From positions 806,001 through 870,000 of the forward strand of contig NZ_CP101464.1 of the NCBI RefSeq assembly GCF_024362365.1: a stretch of DNA of 64,000 nt, read 5' to 3'. Shown here in pieces: positions 1-8,522 of the stretch. The notes under the pieces were generated by a model. The model was not told the origin of the DNA. It saw only the letters and a list, made by a program, of their open reading frames with translations, and ran no database searches. The position numbers and the translations under genes are program-made. This DNA is from Janibacter sp. CX7 (GTDB lineage: Bacteria; Actinomycetota; Actinomycetes; Actinomycetales; Dermatophilaceae). Position 1 is the stretch's first letter; the number at the start of each line of letters is the position of its first letter.

Positions 1-247
1 GGTGCTCGAGCTCATGGGCCGCGAGGCCGGCGATTACGACCACGTCACCGACCGCCCCGGGCACGACCGGCGCTACGCCATCGACTGGAGCCGGCTGCGC
101 GAGGAGCTCGGCTGGCAGCCTCGGTACCGCGACTTCCGGTCCGGGTTGGCGGCGACGATCGACTGGTACCGGACCCACGAGGAGTGGTGGCGGCCGCAGA
201 AGTCGGCCACCGAGGCCCGCTACGCCCGGAGCGAAAAGGTGCTGTGA
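1..247 (+). CDS. rfbB: dTDP-glucose 4,6-dehydratase, C-terminal end (partial)
   Basis: The gene enters from the left edge; only the last ~81 residues are seen, ending at a TGA at 245-247. The segment TDRPGHDRRYAID followed by ELGWQPRY and a closing helix with GLAATIDWY is the typical C-terminus of the RmlB/RfbB extended short-chain dehydrogenases. These convert dTDP-glucose to dTDP-4-keto-6-deoxyglucose in deoxysugar (rhamnose) synthesis for cell-surface glycans. The NAD-binding and catalytic parts lie outside the window, so a related NDP-sugar dehydratase cannot be excluded. A membrane acyltransferase gene follows 36 nt downstream, consistent with a surface-polysaccharide locus to the left. 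Confidence 0.85.
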   Translation, partial: VLELMGREAGDYDHVTDRPGHDRRYAIDWSRLREELGWQPRYRDFRSGLAATIDWYRTHEEWWRPQKSATEARYARSEKVL

Positions 248-283
248 TTCCCCTTCGCCCTCGGTTTTTGGGACCATGCCGGG

Positions 284-1261
284 ATGCGCAACGGCTATCT
301 CGACCTGCTGCGGGTCGTCGGCACGGTCGCGATCGTCCTCGGGCACATCGAGGGTCTCAAGCCGCTGCCGGACTACGTCTACCCCTGGCACGTGCCGCTG
401 TACTTCATGTTGTCGGGGTGGCTGTGGCGGCCGGGGTCACGTGACTTCGGCAGCGAGGTCAAGGTGCGCGCCAAGACCCTGCTGCTGCCGTACGTCCCGT
501 GGTTTGCGATCGTCTCCCTCGTCTACGGGCTCGAGCTGTGGCGAAGGGGGCGCGACAGCACCGGCAAGGTCGAGGAGCAGCTGCCGGGCGGGGCCTATGC
601 GATCGAGCCGTACTCCGCCTTCTGGTTCATCACCGCGCTCTTCGTCGCCGTCGTCGTCGTCCGCGCCATGGAGGCGCTGCGCCTGCCGCTGTGGCTGCAG
701 ATCGGGGTGGGCGTGGGGCTGTGCGCGCTCGTGCAGATCTACCAGGACATCTCGGTGAACTCGCCCTTCGCGATCGCGCAGGGGCTGGGGTGCGTCATCT
801 TCGTGCAGGCGGGCTACCTGGCGCGGCTGCTCACCGGGCGCTCGGGGCAGCGCTCGCGGTGGAGTCGCCGGACGCTGTGGGTGATGGCGATCGCGACCTT
901 TGCGGCCGGGGTGTGGATCACGACGTGGCCGGGGGTGGGCAACCTCAACCTGAAGTTCGCGCAGTTCAACGAGCCGGTGTGGGCCGTCCTCGCGGGGATC
1001 CTCATCAGCGCCGGGATGATCATGGCCCCGATCTACATCGGCGGGGTGTGGTCGCACCGGATCAGCACGCTCGCCCAGTCGGGCATGGCGGTGATCCTGC
1101 TGCACGCGCTCTTCGTGTGGCTGGGCAAGGACTACCACCCCTGGGCCGTCGCCGTCGTGGCGGTGGTCGTGCCGTGGACCCTCGGGCTGCTGCTCGCGCG
1201 CACGCGGTGGGGGTGGGTCTTCGGCTGCTCTCGGCCCAAGCCGCTGGTGCCGGCTGCGTGA
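284..1261 (+). CDS. acyltransferase family 3 membrane protein
   Basis: A 325-residue polytopic protein of the acyltransferase-3 (OafA/fucose 4-O-acetylase-like) family. It begins RNGYLDLLRVVGTVAIVLGH, with the early D-LR-I-VxxH pattern that carries the presumed catalytic His, and then has about ten hydrophobic segments. A conserved HVPLYFMLSGWL segment follows at ~35-45, as in this family. These enzymes move acyl groups (often acetyl) onto sugars or lipids at the cytoplasmic membrane. It lies just after a deoxysugar gene, so decoration of an exported glycan is likely but the substrate cannot be read. The ATG at 284 is the first start after the upstream stop; no strong Shine-Dalgarno is visible. 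Confidence 0.8.
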   Translation: MRNGYLDLLRVVGTVAIVLGHIEGLKPLPDYVYPWHVPLYFMLSGWLWRPGSRDFGSEVKVRAKTLLLPYVPWFAIVSLVYGLELWRRGRDSTGKVEEQLPGGAYAIEPYSAFWFITALFVAVVVVRAMEALRLPLWLQIGVGVGLCALVQIYQDISVNSPFAIAQGLGCVIFVQAGYLARLLTGRSGQRSRWSRRTLWVMAIATFAAGVWITTWPGVGNLNLKFAQFNEPVWAVLAGILISAGMIMAPIYIGGVWSHRISTLAQSGMAVILLHALFVWLGKDYHPWAVAVVAVVVPWTLGLLLARTRWGWVFGCSRPKPLVPAA

Positions 1262-1307
1262 GCCTCTGCGTCGGGAGGTCGGGAGGTCGGTTGCCCCACC
1301 CCCAGCA

Positions 1308-1353
1308 GCTCGGTTGAGGTAATCGCGACCGTCTATTCGGTCGGAGGTACCTC
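1308..1353. repeat. left hairpin repeat copy L1 of DUF559 cassette A
   Basis: A 46-bp unit starting GCTCGGTTGAGGTA and ending GGTACCTC. The outer arms GAGGTA/TACCTC enclose an inner near-inverted repeat GACCG...CGGTC. It is one of four related copies around the nuclease gene at 1557-2609. The next copy to the right starts exactly 84 bp later. No gene is seen in 1262-1556 apart from these repeats. Confidence 0.85.
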
Positions 1354-1391
1354 TACTGGCGGGGTCAGCGGGGCGTGCTCGCGCTCATAGC

Positions 1392-1442
1392 GCTGGGTCG
1401 AGGTAACCGTGACCGACTAATCGGTCGGAGGTACCTCGTCCG
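1392..1442. repeat. left hairpin repeat copy L2 of DUF559 cassette A
   Basis: Second left copy: GCTGGGTCGAGGTA at 1392, the inner hairpin GACCGACTAATCGGTC at 1411-1426, then GAGGTACCTCGTCCG to 1442. A further half-unit, ATACCTCGAC, follows at 1446-1455. L1 and L2 are in the same orientation with an 84-bp pitch, matching the pitch of the right-hand pair. Confidence 0.85.
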
Positions 1443-1556
1443 CTGATACCTCGACGCGTCGACACGGTTGTCCCCAAGTTTGTCTGGGCGGGTCCAGTTG
1501 TCCACCGATCTCGCGAGGGGGGCCGCGAGGGGAGCACTCTCCTCCACTGTTCGGAG

Positions 1557-2609
1557 ATGACCGACACCACGCCCGAGCAGCCAGAGGATGCCCACAGCCA
1601 CGACGACGAAGGGGGTCGACCGCACGTCACGCGCGAAGGACCGCTGGACCGCCATCAGCGGGTGCTCGCCGTCGCGGAGGACACCGACTTCGTCGTTAGC
1701 CACCAGATGCTGCGCGCCATCGGAGTGAGCCGGCAGCAGGCAGCGCGTCAGGTCTCGGCCGGTCGTTGGACGAAGTGCGGCAGCCGGACCTTCGCTGTGC
1801 GCACCGGGCCGTTGGGGTTTCACGCCCGGTGCTGGCGAGGCGTGTGGGAGACGGGGGAGAGGATCGCCGTCATCGACGGGGTGAGCTCGCTCCGGCTCGC
1901 CGGGCTCAAGGGGTGGGACGAAGGCGACGTCGTCTTCGTGTCCGTCGTCCACCGGCACGACCGGACTCACCGTGAGGGAGTACAGGTGCGCAAGCTCGCT
2001 CGCCGCGTCCCCGACGAGGTCATCTCCTCGGGGGTACCGCGCACGCGCCCCGCAGTGGCAGCGATCCGGGCCGCGCACTGGGCAGCGAGCGACCGCGCGG
2101 CAGCGACTCTGCTCGCGATGGCCGTGCAACAGCGCCTTGTCACCCCCGATCAACTCGTCACGGCAGGGCAGATCGTCAAGGGGCGGACGCGCAGAGCCTT
2201 CATCGCACAGGTCGTCGCCGACATCGCCACCGGCGCCCACTCGCTCAACGAGCTCGACTTCGCGGCGGCGTGCCGGGCGCGGGGGCTTCCGGAGCCGACT
2301 CGTCAGGCGGTGCGCACGGGGTCCAAAGGGAGGGTGTACCTCGACGTGCTCTTCGAAAAGCACGGGCTGGTCGTCGAGATCGATGGTGCCGGCCACCTCT
2401 GGGGACTCAACGGTATCGCCGACGCCCTCCGAGCCAATCAAGTCGTCATCGACGGAGACCGCGTGCTGCGCATCAACGTCCTGGGCTGGCGGCTCGATGC
2501 CGACGCCTTCATGGATCAGGTGACTGCCGCCCTTCGCTCCGGGTGGGCACGGGAAAACCTCGCCAGACACAACGCAGACACGCTCGAGGTGCCACCGGAC
2601 GAGGTGTGA
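1557..2609 (+). CDS. DUF559-type protein: winged-helix N-terminus plus PD-(D/E)XK nuclease domain
   Basis: A 350-residue protein with two parts. Residues ~40-90 read like the AbiEi-type winged helix (LRAIGVSRQQAARQVSAGRW). Residues ~230-340 carry a DUF559/Vsr-like PD-(D/E)XK fold: E in SLNELD, D in YLDVLF and E-x-D in VVEIDGAGH. The basic DALRANQVVIDGDRVLRI strand and a closing helix complete the domain. DUF559 proteins are predicted DNA endonucleases, often annotated as type IV toxin-antitoxin AbiEi-like; no function is established. The stop codon at 2607-2609 lies inside the right-hand repeat R1. Two inverted repeat copies flank each side, so the gene looks like the cargo or driver of a palindrome-bounded cassette. 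The ATG at 1557 lacks a clear Shine-Dalgarno. Confidence 0.75.
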   Translation: MTDTTPEQPEDAHSHDDEGGRPHVTREGPLDRHQRVLAVAEDTDFVVSHQMLRAIGVSRQQAARQVSAGRWTKCGSRTFAVRTGPLGFHARCWRGVWETGERIAVIDGVSSLRLAGLKGWDEGDVVFVSVVHRHDRTHREGVQVRKLARRVPDEVISSGVPRTRPAVAAIRAAHWAASDRAAATLLAMAVQQRLVTPDQLVTAGQIVKGRTRRAFIAQVVADIATGAHSLNELDFAAACRARGLPEPTRQAVRTGSKGRVYLDVLFEKHGLVVEIDGAGHLWGLNGIADALRANQVVIDGDRVLRINVLGWRLDADAFMDQVTAALRSGWARENLARHNADTLEVPPDEV

Positions 2610-2644
2610 GCGACCGGATAGTCGGTCAGAGATACCTCAACCCG
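2598..2644. repeat. right hairpin repeat copy R1, overlapping the nuclease stop codon
   Basis: Begins CGGACGAGGTGTGAGCGACC, has the core GACCGGATAGTCGGTC at 2612-2627 and ends ATACCTCAACCC. Its reverse complement aligns with L2, including the ACCTCGTCCG end, so the left and right repeats are inverted. The last codons of the preceding gene, Asp-Glu-Val-stop, are part of the repeat. Confidence 0.85.
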
Positions 2645-2678
2645 CGCGTTGGGGGAGCGGGGGCCGGAGGTTGCCTGC

Positions 2679-2730
2679 TGGGTCGAGGTGTGAGCGACCG
2701 GATAGTCGGTCAGGGATACCTCAACCGAGC
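2679..2730. repeat. right hairpin repeat copy R2 of DUF559 cassette A
   Basis: Starts TGGGTCGAGGTGTGAGCGAC, has the same core at 2696-2711 and ends TACCTCAACCGAGC. Its reverse complement starts GCTCGGTTGAGGTA, identical to the outer end of L1 over 14 bp. The R1-to-R2 pitch is 84 bp, as on the left. No short target-site duplication is evident outside 1308 or 2730. Confidence 0.85.
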
Positions 2731-2791
2731 GGTCCGGGGGCCCTGCAGGAGGGCTCGCAGGAGGCGACGAAGGTGGGAAGGGGGACCGGGG

Positions 2792-3451
2792 TCAGCCGAT
2801 CCACTCGCCCCAGCCGTGGTGCAGCACGAGCCAGGCGATCAGGCCGTAGCCCGCCTGGCCGGGGTGCACGCCATCAGCGGAGGCGGCGATGTCGGACTCC
2901 CACTGGTCGTGGCCGGCCAGCGGGGTGAAGGTGTCGACGAACGTGACGCCCCGGCGGTCGCAGACGTCGCGCTGGGCCTCGACGACGTGGCGCAGCTGGT
3001 TGTTGACCTCCGGGTCGGCGGAGGGCGGGGGGCCGACGACGAAGGTCGCGACACCCTGGCTCGAGGCCTCGTCGAGGATGTTGGCGAGGTTGAGCCGCAG
3101 GCGGGCGATCGAGGTGGCCTGGGCGACGTCGGCATGGCCGATCTGGACGACCAGCCGCCGCTCGAAGACCCCCTCGAAGCGGGCGGGGGACTCGCGCAGC
3201 CAGCGCTCGGCGACCCCGCCGGCGGTCTCGCCGCGCACCCCGAGGTTGTAGTGCGCGACGACCGCGTCCTTGACCTGGGTGCGGGCCATGACCCGACCGA
3301 CCCACCCAAGAGCCTTGTCGTCACCCTCGCCGGCGACGAAGGAGTCGCCGATGAAGACCAGCGAGATCTCCCGGCGCCCGTCCTCCTGGCCGAAGGTCGC
3401 GCTGGGGGTGAACTCGTTGCCGGCTGCGTCCGTCATCGGGTGGCCGCTCAC
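2792..3451 (-). CDS. SGNH/GDSL-family hydrolase, atypical block III
   Basis: A 219-residue protein with the SGNH hydrolase blocks: FIGDSF near residue 33 (Ser nucleophile), NLGVRGETA (block II Gly) and DGVHP near 195 (Asp/His pair). Block III reads IGHADV where the family normally has GxND, so the oxyanion-hole Asn appears to be Ala. The family contains esterases, lipases and deacetylases; the substrate here is unknown. There is no signal peptide, so it is probably cytoplasmic. The GTG at 3451 is chosen because AGGAG lies 8 nt upstream; an ATG at 3436 is the alternative. It is last in a minus-strand run after kgd and the DUF6104 gene, 45 nt apart from the latter. Confidence 0.8.
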   Translation of the reverse strand: MSGHPMTDAAGNEFTPSATFGQEDGRREISLVFIGDSFVAGEGDDKALGWVGRVMARTQVKDAVVAHYNLGVRGETAGGVAERWLRESPARFEGVFERRLVVQIGHADVAQATSIARLRLNLANILDEASSQGVATFVVGPPPSADPEVNNQLRHVVEAQRDVCDRRGVTFVDTFTPLAGHDQWESDIAASADGVHPGQAGYGLIAWLVLHHGWGEWIG

Positions 3452-3496
3452 GTGGGGTACTCCTGGGGTGGGTCGGTCTGTGGGTCCCGGCCGACG

Positions 3497-3682
3497 TTAC
3501 TCGTCGTCGAGCTCCTCGTCGTCGAGGCGTGCCAGCCACGACGCGAGTCGCTCGATCGGCGTCTCGAACTCGGGGTTGAGGTCGACGAAGGTTCGGAGCT
3601 GGTCACTCACCCACTCGAGAGTGACCTGCTCCTCACCACGTCGGTCCGCGAGCTCCTCGATGCCGCGGTCCGTGAAGTACAT
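3497..3682 (-). CDS. DUF6104 family small protein
   Basis: A 61-residue acidic protein beginning [11 protein letters not shown] and ending in an Asp/Glu-rich tail, matching the actinobacterial DUF6104 family as I recall it. The start overlaps the kgd stop by one base (TGATG), so it is translationally coupled to kgd. Such proteins commonly sit beside kgd/sucA in Actinobacteria. No enzymatic motif is visible; an accessory or regulatory role for the 2-oxoglutarate complex is only a guess from position. Confidence 0.75.
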   Translation of the reverse strand: MYFTDRGIEELADRRGEEQVTLEWVSDQLRTFVDLNPEFETPIERLASWLARLDDEELDDE

Positions 3683-6600
3683 CAGCGGTCGAAGGCGCGG
3701 GCGATGAGGTCCGCCTGCTCCTGCGCGTGCTTCTTCGCGGTACCGGCGGCGGGGGAGGCGCTCGGCGGGCGGGTGACCGCCGTCAGGGCGCGGGTCTCGC
3801 CGTGCTTGGCCAGGTCGGCCGGCAGGTTCATCCCGAGGAAGGGCCAGGCGCCCTGGTTCTCCGGCTCCTCCTGCACGAGGACGAGCTCGGCGCCCGGGTA
3901 CTGCGCCAGCTCGGCCGCGAGTTCCTCACCCGGCAGCGGGTAGAAGCGCTCGAGGTGCAGGATCGCGGTCTGCTCGTCGCCGCGCTTCTTGCGCTCGGCC
4001 TCGAGGTCCCACGTCACCTTGCCCGCGGCGATGAGCACCCGGGTGACCTGATCCCCCTTCGGCTGGGTCATGTCGGGCAGGACCGCGCGGAAGCCGCCGC
4101 TGGTGAAGTCCTCGGGCTGGCTGCTCGCGGCCTTGAGGCGCAGCATCGACTTCGGGGTGAAGACGATGAGCGGGCGACGCGGACGGTGGTAGGCCTGACG
4201 ACGCAGCAGGTGGAAGTAGCTCGCCGGCGTCGACGGGAAGGCGACCGTCATGTTGTTCTGCGCGCAGAGGGCGAGGAAGCGCTCGATGCGGGCGGAGGAG
4301 TGGTCCGGCCCCTGGCCCTCGTAGCCGTGCGGCAGGAGGAGGACGACCGAGGAGTTCTGGCCCCACTTCTGCTCGGAGGAGGAGATGAACTCGTCGATGA
4401 TCGTGGCCGCGCCGTTGACGAAGTCACCGAACTGGGCCTCCCACAGCACGAGCGCGTCGGGGCGCTCGACGGAGTAGCCGTACTCGAAGCCGAGGGCCGC
4501 GAACTCCGACAGCAGCGAGTCGTAGACCCAGAAGCGGGCCTGGCCGCCACCGAGGTAGTTGAGCGGCGTCCACTCCTCACCGTCGTTCTTGTCGATGAGG
4601 ACCGCGTGCCGCTGCACGAAGGTGCCGCGACGCGAGTCCTGACCGGCCAGACGCACCGGGGTGCCGTCCATGAGGAGCGAGCCGAAGGCGAGCATCTCGC
4701 CGGTGCCCCAGTCGATGCCGCCCTCGCTGACCGAGGCCGCGCGCTTCTGCATGGCCTGCTGCAGCTTGGGGTGGATCGTGAAGTCGGCCGGCGGGGAGTC
4801 GAAGAGGTCACCGATGTGCTTGAGATCGGTCTCGGAGATGCCGGTCTCGTCGGCGGAGCGGGTCGTCGCGTCGCTCGTCTGCGACGACGGACGCTCCAGG
4901 CCGGCGTTGTCCGGCGCGTCGGAGCCGGTGTCGCCGGAGTCGCTCGAGGCGTCGGCCGGCGAGGCGGGGGCCTTGAGGGCCTCCTTGGTCTCGACGAAGA
5001 CCCGCTCGAGCTGGGCCTGGTAGTCGCGCAGCGCGGCGTCGGCCTCCTCCGGGGTGATGTCCTTACGGCCGATGAGGTTTTCGGTGTAGAGCTTGCGCAC
5101 CGAGCGCTTGGACTCGATGAGCTTGTACATCAGCGGCTGGGTCATCGACGGGTCGTCGCCCTCGTTGTGACCGCGGCGGCGGTAGCACACGACGTCGATG
5201 ACGACGTCCTTGTGGAAGCGCTGGCGGAACTCGAAGGCGAGCTCGGCGACCCGCACGCAGGCCTCCGGGTCGTCACCGTTGACGTGGAAGATCGGCGCCT
5301 GGATCATCCGCGCGACGTCGGTGCTGTAGACCGACGAGCGGCTCGCGGACGGCGAGGTGGTGAAGCCGACCTGGTTGTTGACGACCACGTGGATCGTGCC
5401 GCCGGTGCGGTAGCCGCGCAGCTGGCTCTGCTGCAGCGTCTCGGCCACGACACCCTGACCGGCGAAGGCCGCGTCACCGTGCATGAGGATCGGCAGCACC
5501 GGGAAGTCCTCGCCGCCGTGGTTGAGGCGGTCCTGCTTGGCGCGGACGATGCCCTCGAGGACGGGGTTGACCGCCTCGAGGTGGCTCGGGTTGGCCGCGA
5601 GGTAGACCTTGGTCGTCTCGCCGTCCTCGCCGGTGAACTCGCCCTCGGTGCCGAGGTGGTACTTGACGTCGCCGGAGCCCTGGACGGACTTCGGGTCGAG
5701 CTGGCCCTCGAACTCGCGGAAGATCTGCGCGTAGGACTTGCCGGCGATGTTGGCCAGCACGTTGAGGCGGCCGCGGTGCGGCATGCCGATGCAGACCTCG
5801 TCCATGCCCTCGCTGGCAGCGCGGGTGAGGATGCGGTCGAGCACGGCGATGACCGACTCGCCGCCTTCGAGGGAAAATCGCTTCTGCCCGACGAACTTCG
5901 TCTGCAGGAAGGTCTCGAAGGCCTCGGCGGCGTTGAGGCGGCGCAGGATCCGCAGCTGCTCGTCGCTCGTCGTCTTCGCGTAGCCGACCTCGACGCGCTC
6001 CTGCATCCAGCGGCGCTGCTCCGGGTCCTGGATGTGCATGTACTCGATGCCGGTGGTGCGGCAGTAGGAGTCACGCAGGATGCCGAGGATCTTGCGCAGC
6101 TTGAGGAAGGGCTCGCCGCCGAAGCCGCCGGTGGCGAAGTGCCGGTCGAGGTCCCACAGCGTCAGGTCGTGGCTCGTGATGTCGAGGTCCTCGTGGCGAC
6201 GCTGCTTGTACTCCAGCGGGTCGATGTCGGCCATGAGGTGACCGCGCACGCGGTAGGCGTGGATGAGCTCCTGGACACGTGCGACCTTGTTGATGTCGTC
6301 GTCGTGCGTGGTGGAGATGTCCTGCACCCAGCGCACCGGCTCGTAGGGGATGCGCAGGCTCTCGAAGATCTCGTCGTAGAAGCCCTCGGCACCCAGGAGC
6401 AGCTGGTGGACGATCCGCAGGAACTCGCCCGACTGCGCACCCTGGATGATGCGGTGGTCGTAGGTCGAGGTCAGCGTGAGGATCTTGGAGACGGCATTGC
6501 GGTTGAGCGTCTCGGTGCTCGCGCCCTGCCATTCAGCGGGGTAGTCGAGGGCACCGACGCCGATGATCGCGCCCTGGCCCTTCATCAGGCGCGGGATCGA

Positions 6601-7509
6601 GTGGACGGTGCCGATGCCGCCGGGGTTGGTCAGCGACATCGTCGTGCCTTGGAAGTCCTCGACGGTCAGCTTGCCGTCGCGCGCCTTCTTGACGACGACC
6701 TCGTAGGCATTCCAGAAGGCGGTGAAGTCCATCGTCTCGGCCGGCTTGATCGCCGGGACCATGAGCTGACGGGAGCCGTCGTCCTTCTGCAGGTCGATGG
6801 CGATGCCGAGACCGACATGGGCCGGCTGGATGACGACCGGCTTGCCCTTGTCGTTCGTCGTGTAGCCGACGTTCATCTCGGGCATGGCGCGCAGCGCCTT
6901 GACCAGGGCGTAGCCGATGAGGTGGGTGAAGGAGACCTTGCCACCGCGGCTGCGCTTGAGGTGGTTGTTGATGACGATGCGGTTGTCGATGAGCAGCTTC
7001 GCCGGGACGGCGCGCACCGACGTGGCGGTCGGGACCTCGAGCGAGGACTCCATGTTGGTCACGACCCGGGCGGCAGCACCGCGAAGGGGGGTGTGCACGT
7101 CCTCCTCGACCGGCTTCTGGGCGGAGGCGGGCTTCTGCTCGTCACGCGGGGTGGGCTCGGCCTTCTTCGCCTCGGCCTTGGGCTCGGCCTTCTTCGGCTC
7201 GGCCTTGGCCGGGGCGGCCTCCGCCTTCTTGGGCTCTGCCTTCTTCGGCTCCGCCTTCGCCGGGGCGGGGGCCTCGGCCTTCTTCGGCTCGGAGGTCGGG
7301 GCGCTCGTCGCGGCAGGTGCGGCAGCCCCCTTCGGGCTGGTGCCGTTGTCCCCGCCGGACTGGCCCGGCGTGTAGTTCTCGAAGAACTCCCACCAGGCCT
7401 TGTCGACGCTGTTGCGGTCGTTCTTGAACTGCTCGTACAGCTCGTCGACGAGCCACTCGTTGGGGCCGAAGTCGTTCAGGGACACGGAGCCATCCTGGGG
7501 GTCAGGCAC
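3682..7509 (-). CDS. kgd: multifunctional 2-oxoglutarate decarboxylase/dehydrogenase E1 with fused E2 catalytic domain
   Basis: A 1275-residue TCA-cycle enzyme of the Kgd/OdhA type. Order: a short E1 N-terminal helix region ([15 protein letters not shown]), a Lys/Ala/Pro/Glu-rich linker at ~50-140, a lipoyl-free E2 succinyltransferase domain with DHRIIQG near 353, then the ThDP-dependent E1 body ([37 protein letters not shown]). It decarboxylates 2-oxoglutarate to succinic semialdehyde or feeds the dehydrogenase complex with DlaT and Lpd. A Ser/Asp/Thr-rich insertion at ~845-895 is longer than I expect for the family. GTG start at 7509 with AAAGAGG 9 nt upstream. In relatives GarA inhibits this enzyme; garA is not in the window. 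Confidence 0.95.
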   Translation of the reverse strand: MPDPQDGSVSLNDFGPNEWLVDELYEQFKNDRNSVDKAWWEFFENYTPGQSGGDNGTSPKGAAAPAATSAPTSEPKKAEAPAPAKAEPKKAEPKKAEAAPAKAEPKKAEPKAEAKKAEPTPRDEQKPASAQKPVEEDVHTPLRGAAARVVTNMESSLEVPTATSVRAVPAKLLIDNRIVINNHLKRSRGGKVSFTHLIGYALVKALRAMPEMNVGYTTNDKGKPVVIQPAHVGLGIAIDLQKDDGSRQLMVPAIKPAETMDFTAFWNAYEVVVKKARDGKLTVEDFQGTTMSLTNPGGIGTVHSIPRLMKGQGAIIGVGALDYPAEWQGASTETLNRNAVSKILTLTSTYDHRIIQGAQSGEFLRIVHQLLLGAEGFYDEIFESLRIPYEPVRWVQDISTTHDDDINKVARVQELIHAYRVRGHLMADIDPLEYKQRRHEDLDITSHDLTLWDLDRHFATGGFGGEPFLKLRKILGILRDSYCRTTGIEYMHIQDPEQRRWMQERVEVGYAKTTSDEQLRILRRLNAAEAFETFLQTKFVGQKRFSLEGGESVIAVLDRILTRAASEGMDEVCIGMPHRGRLNVLANIAGKSYAQIFREFEGQLDPKSVQGSGDVKYHLGTEGEFTGEDGETTKVYLAANPSHLEAVNPVLEGIVRAKQDRLNHGGEDFPVLPILMHGDAAFAGQGVVAETLQQSQLRGYRTGGTIHVVVNNQVGFTTSPSASRSSVYSTDVARMIQAPIFHVNGDDPEACVRVAELAFEFRQRFHKDVVIDVVCYRRRGHNEGDDPSMTQPLMYKLIESKRSVRKLYTENLIGRKDITPEEADAALRDYQAQLERVFVETKEALKAPASPADASSDSGDTGSDAPDNAGLERPSSQTSDATTRSADETGISETDLKHIGDLFDSPPADFTIHPKLQQAMQKRAASVSEGGIDWGTGEMLAFGSLLMDGTPVRLAGQDSRRGTFVQRHAVLIDKNDGEEWTPLNYLGGGQARFWVYDSLLSEFAALGFEYGYSVERPDALVLWEAQFGDFVNGAATIIDEFISSSEQKWGQNSSVVLLLPHGYEGQGPDHSSARIERFLALCAQNNMTVAFPSTPASYFHLLRRQAYHRPRRPLIVFTPKSMLRLKAASSQPEDFTSGGFRAVLPDMTQPKGDQVTRVLIAAGKVTWDLEAERKKRGDEQTAILHLERFYPLPGEELAAELAQYPGAELVLVQEEPENQGAWPFLGMNLPADLAKHGETRALTAVTRPPSASPAAGTAKKHAQEQADLIARAFDR

Positions 7510-7577
7510 GGCGCATACGCCTCTTTCGTCACAGTCGCGAATCAGGGCCCGAAGTCAGCGCGGACCCCACTCGGGTC

Positions 7578-7583
7578 AGCCTA
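7578..7583 (-). promoter_or_regulatory. candidate -10 box for kgd
   Basis: The minus strand reads TAGGCT, matching TAnnnT, about 70 nt before the kgd GTG. No convincing -35 hexamer is visible. The assignment rests on the motif and its position only. Confidence 0.35.
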
Positions 7584-7663
7584 ACGTGACGCAGCCCATG
7601 CGCGAGCCCCCGGTCCGCCCGCTGACGCGAGGCACGAGCCGCCGCCCCCGCACCCCATAACGT

Positions 7664-7697
7664 GACGAAGGGGGGAGCACTCGCTCCCCCCTTCGTC
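7664..7697 (-). terminator. hairpin terminator of the ABC transporter operon
   Basis: Perfect 15-bp arms GACGAAGGGGGGAGC / GCTCCCCCCTTCGTC with a 4-nt loop. It lies just after the permease stop on the minus strand and before the kgd promoter region. It has no U-tract, as is common in Actinobacteria. The stem base carries the recurrent word CGAAGGG. Confidence 0.8.
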
Positions 7698-7715
7698 CTG
7701 CTGGTGCCTCGCTCC

Positions 7716-8522
7716 TCAGGCGATGTCCTTGCGGACAGTGAGGAGGGTGCCGATGCCGGCGAGGACCGCGGCGTAGGCGATGAGCACGAGCGCCCCTGCC
7801 CACCACTGCAGCTGGTCGCCGCCCGGGCCGCCCATGGCGCTGGCGTCGACCCCGCTGACGATCGCATTGGTCGCACTCGACGGCAGGAACTTCGCGATGT
7901 CGGCGCCCCAGTCCCAGAAGCTGAGGATGACGCCGGCGATCGGCTCGACGATCCACGCGACACCGATGGCGATGAGCAGCGCGGCCACCTGGTTGGGGAT
8001 GAGGATGCCGACGCCGAGGCCGATGAGCGCCCACAGCCCGAGGACGAGCAGGCTGAGCAGCAGCGTGCGCCCGACCTCCGCGCTCGGGAAGACCTCGGCC
8101 CCGCGCGCGGCGAGGACGATGCCGCCGGCGCCCACCGAGCCGATGAGCGAGATGACGCCGTAGAAGGCGCCGATGACGAGCAGGGAGATGACCTTGGCGC
8201 CCATGACGGTGGTGCGCTTGGGCGTCGACAGGAAGGTGCTCGTGATCGTCTTGTGGCGGTACTCGCTGCCGATCTGCATGACGCCGATGGCCAGCGTGAT
8301 CAGGTAGGCGATGCCGAGGCCGCCCGTGTAGACGGAGTTGGCGATCTGCGTCGGGTCGGCCTGCATCTGCGACTCCGGCGGCACCCCGCTCTGGTCGAGG
8401 GTGTAGACGATGCCGAAGAGCGCGGCGAAGGCGGCGCTCACGAGGAGCACGGCGATGGCCATGCCCCACCACATGCGCGTGGAGAAGTACTTGAGGAACT
8501 CGGATCGGATCGCACCCAGCAT
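7716..8522 (-). CDS. ABC transporter permease (ABC-2 type)
   Basis: A 268-residue membrane protein starting MLGAIRSEFLKYFSTRMWW, the classic ABC-2 permease opening with an amphipathic helix before transmembrane segment 1. Five or six further membrane spans follow, and a conserved EYRHKTITSTFL segment at ~85. With the adjacent ATPase it should form an exporter; substrates of such pairs include antibiotics, lipids and peptides, and cannot be assigned here. The start overlaps the ATPase stop by one base (TGATG). The hairpin at 7664-7697 ends the unit. Confidence 0.85.
   Translation of the reverse strand: MLGAIRSEFLKYFSTRMWWGMAIAVLLVSAAFAALFGIVYTLDQSGVPPESQMQADPTQIANSVYTGGLGIAYLITLAIGVMQIGSEYRHKTITSTFLSTPKRTTVMGAKVISLLVIGAFYGVISLIGSVGAGGIVLAARGAEVFPSAEVGRTLLLSLLVLGLWALIGLGVGILIPNQVAALLIAIGVAWIVEPIAGVILSFWDWGADIAKFLPSSATNAIVSGVDASAMGGPGGDQLQWWAGALVLIAYAAVLAGIGTLLTVRKDIA

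Noticed and set aside
1308..2730. Classical insertion sequence
   Set aside because: There is no transposase and no clear target-site duplication; the only gene is a DUF559-type nuclease, so it is reported as a cassette instead.
3727..7584. A ~1285-codon open frame on the plus strand opposite kgd
   Set aside because: Its translation is Arg/Gly/Ala/Val/Asp-biased with no domain; it is the usual antisense shadow of a high-G+C gene, and kgd itself is unmistakable.
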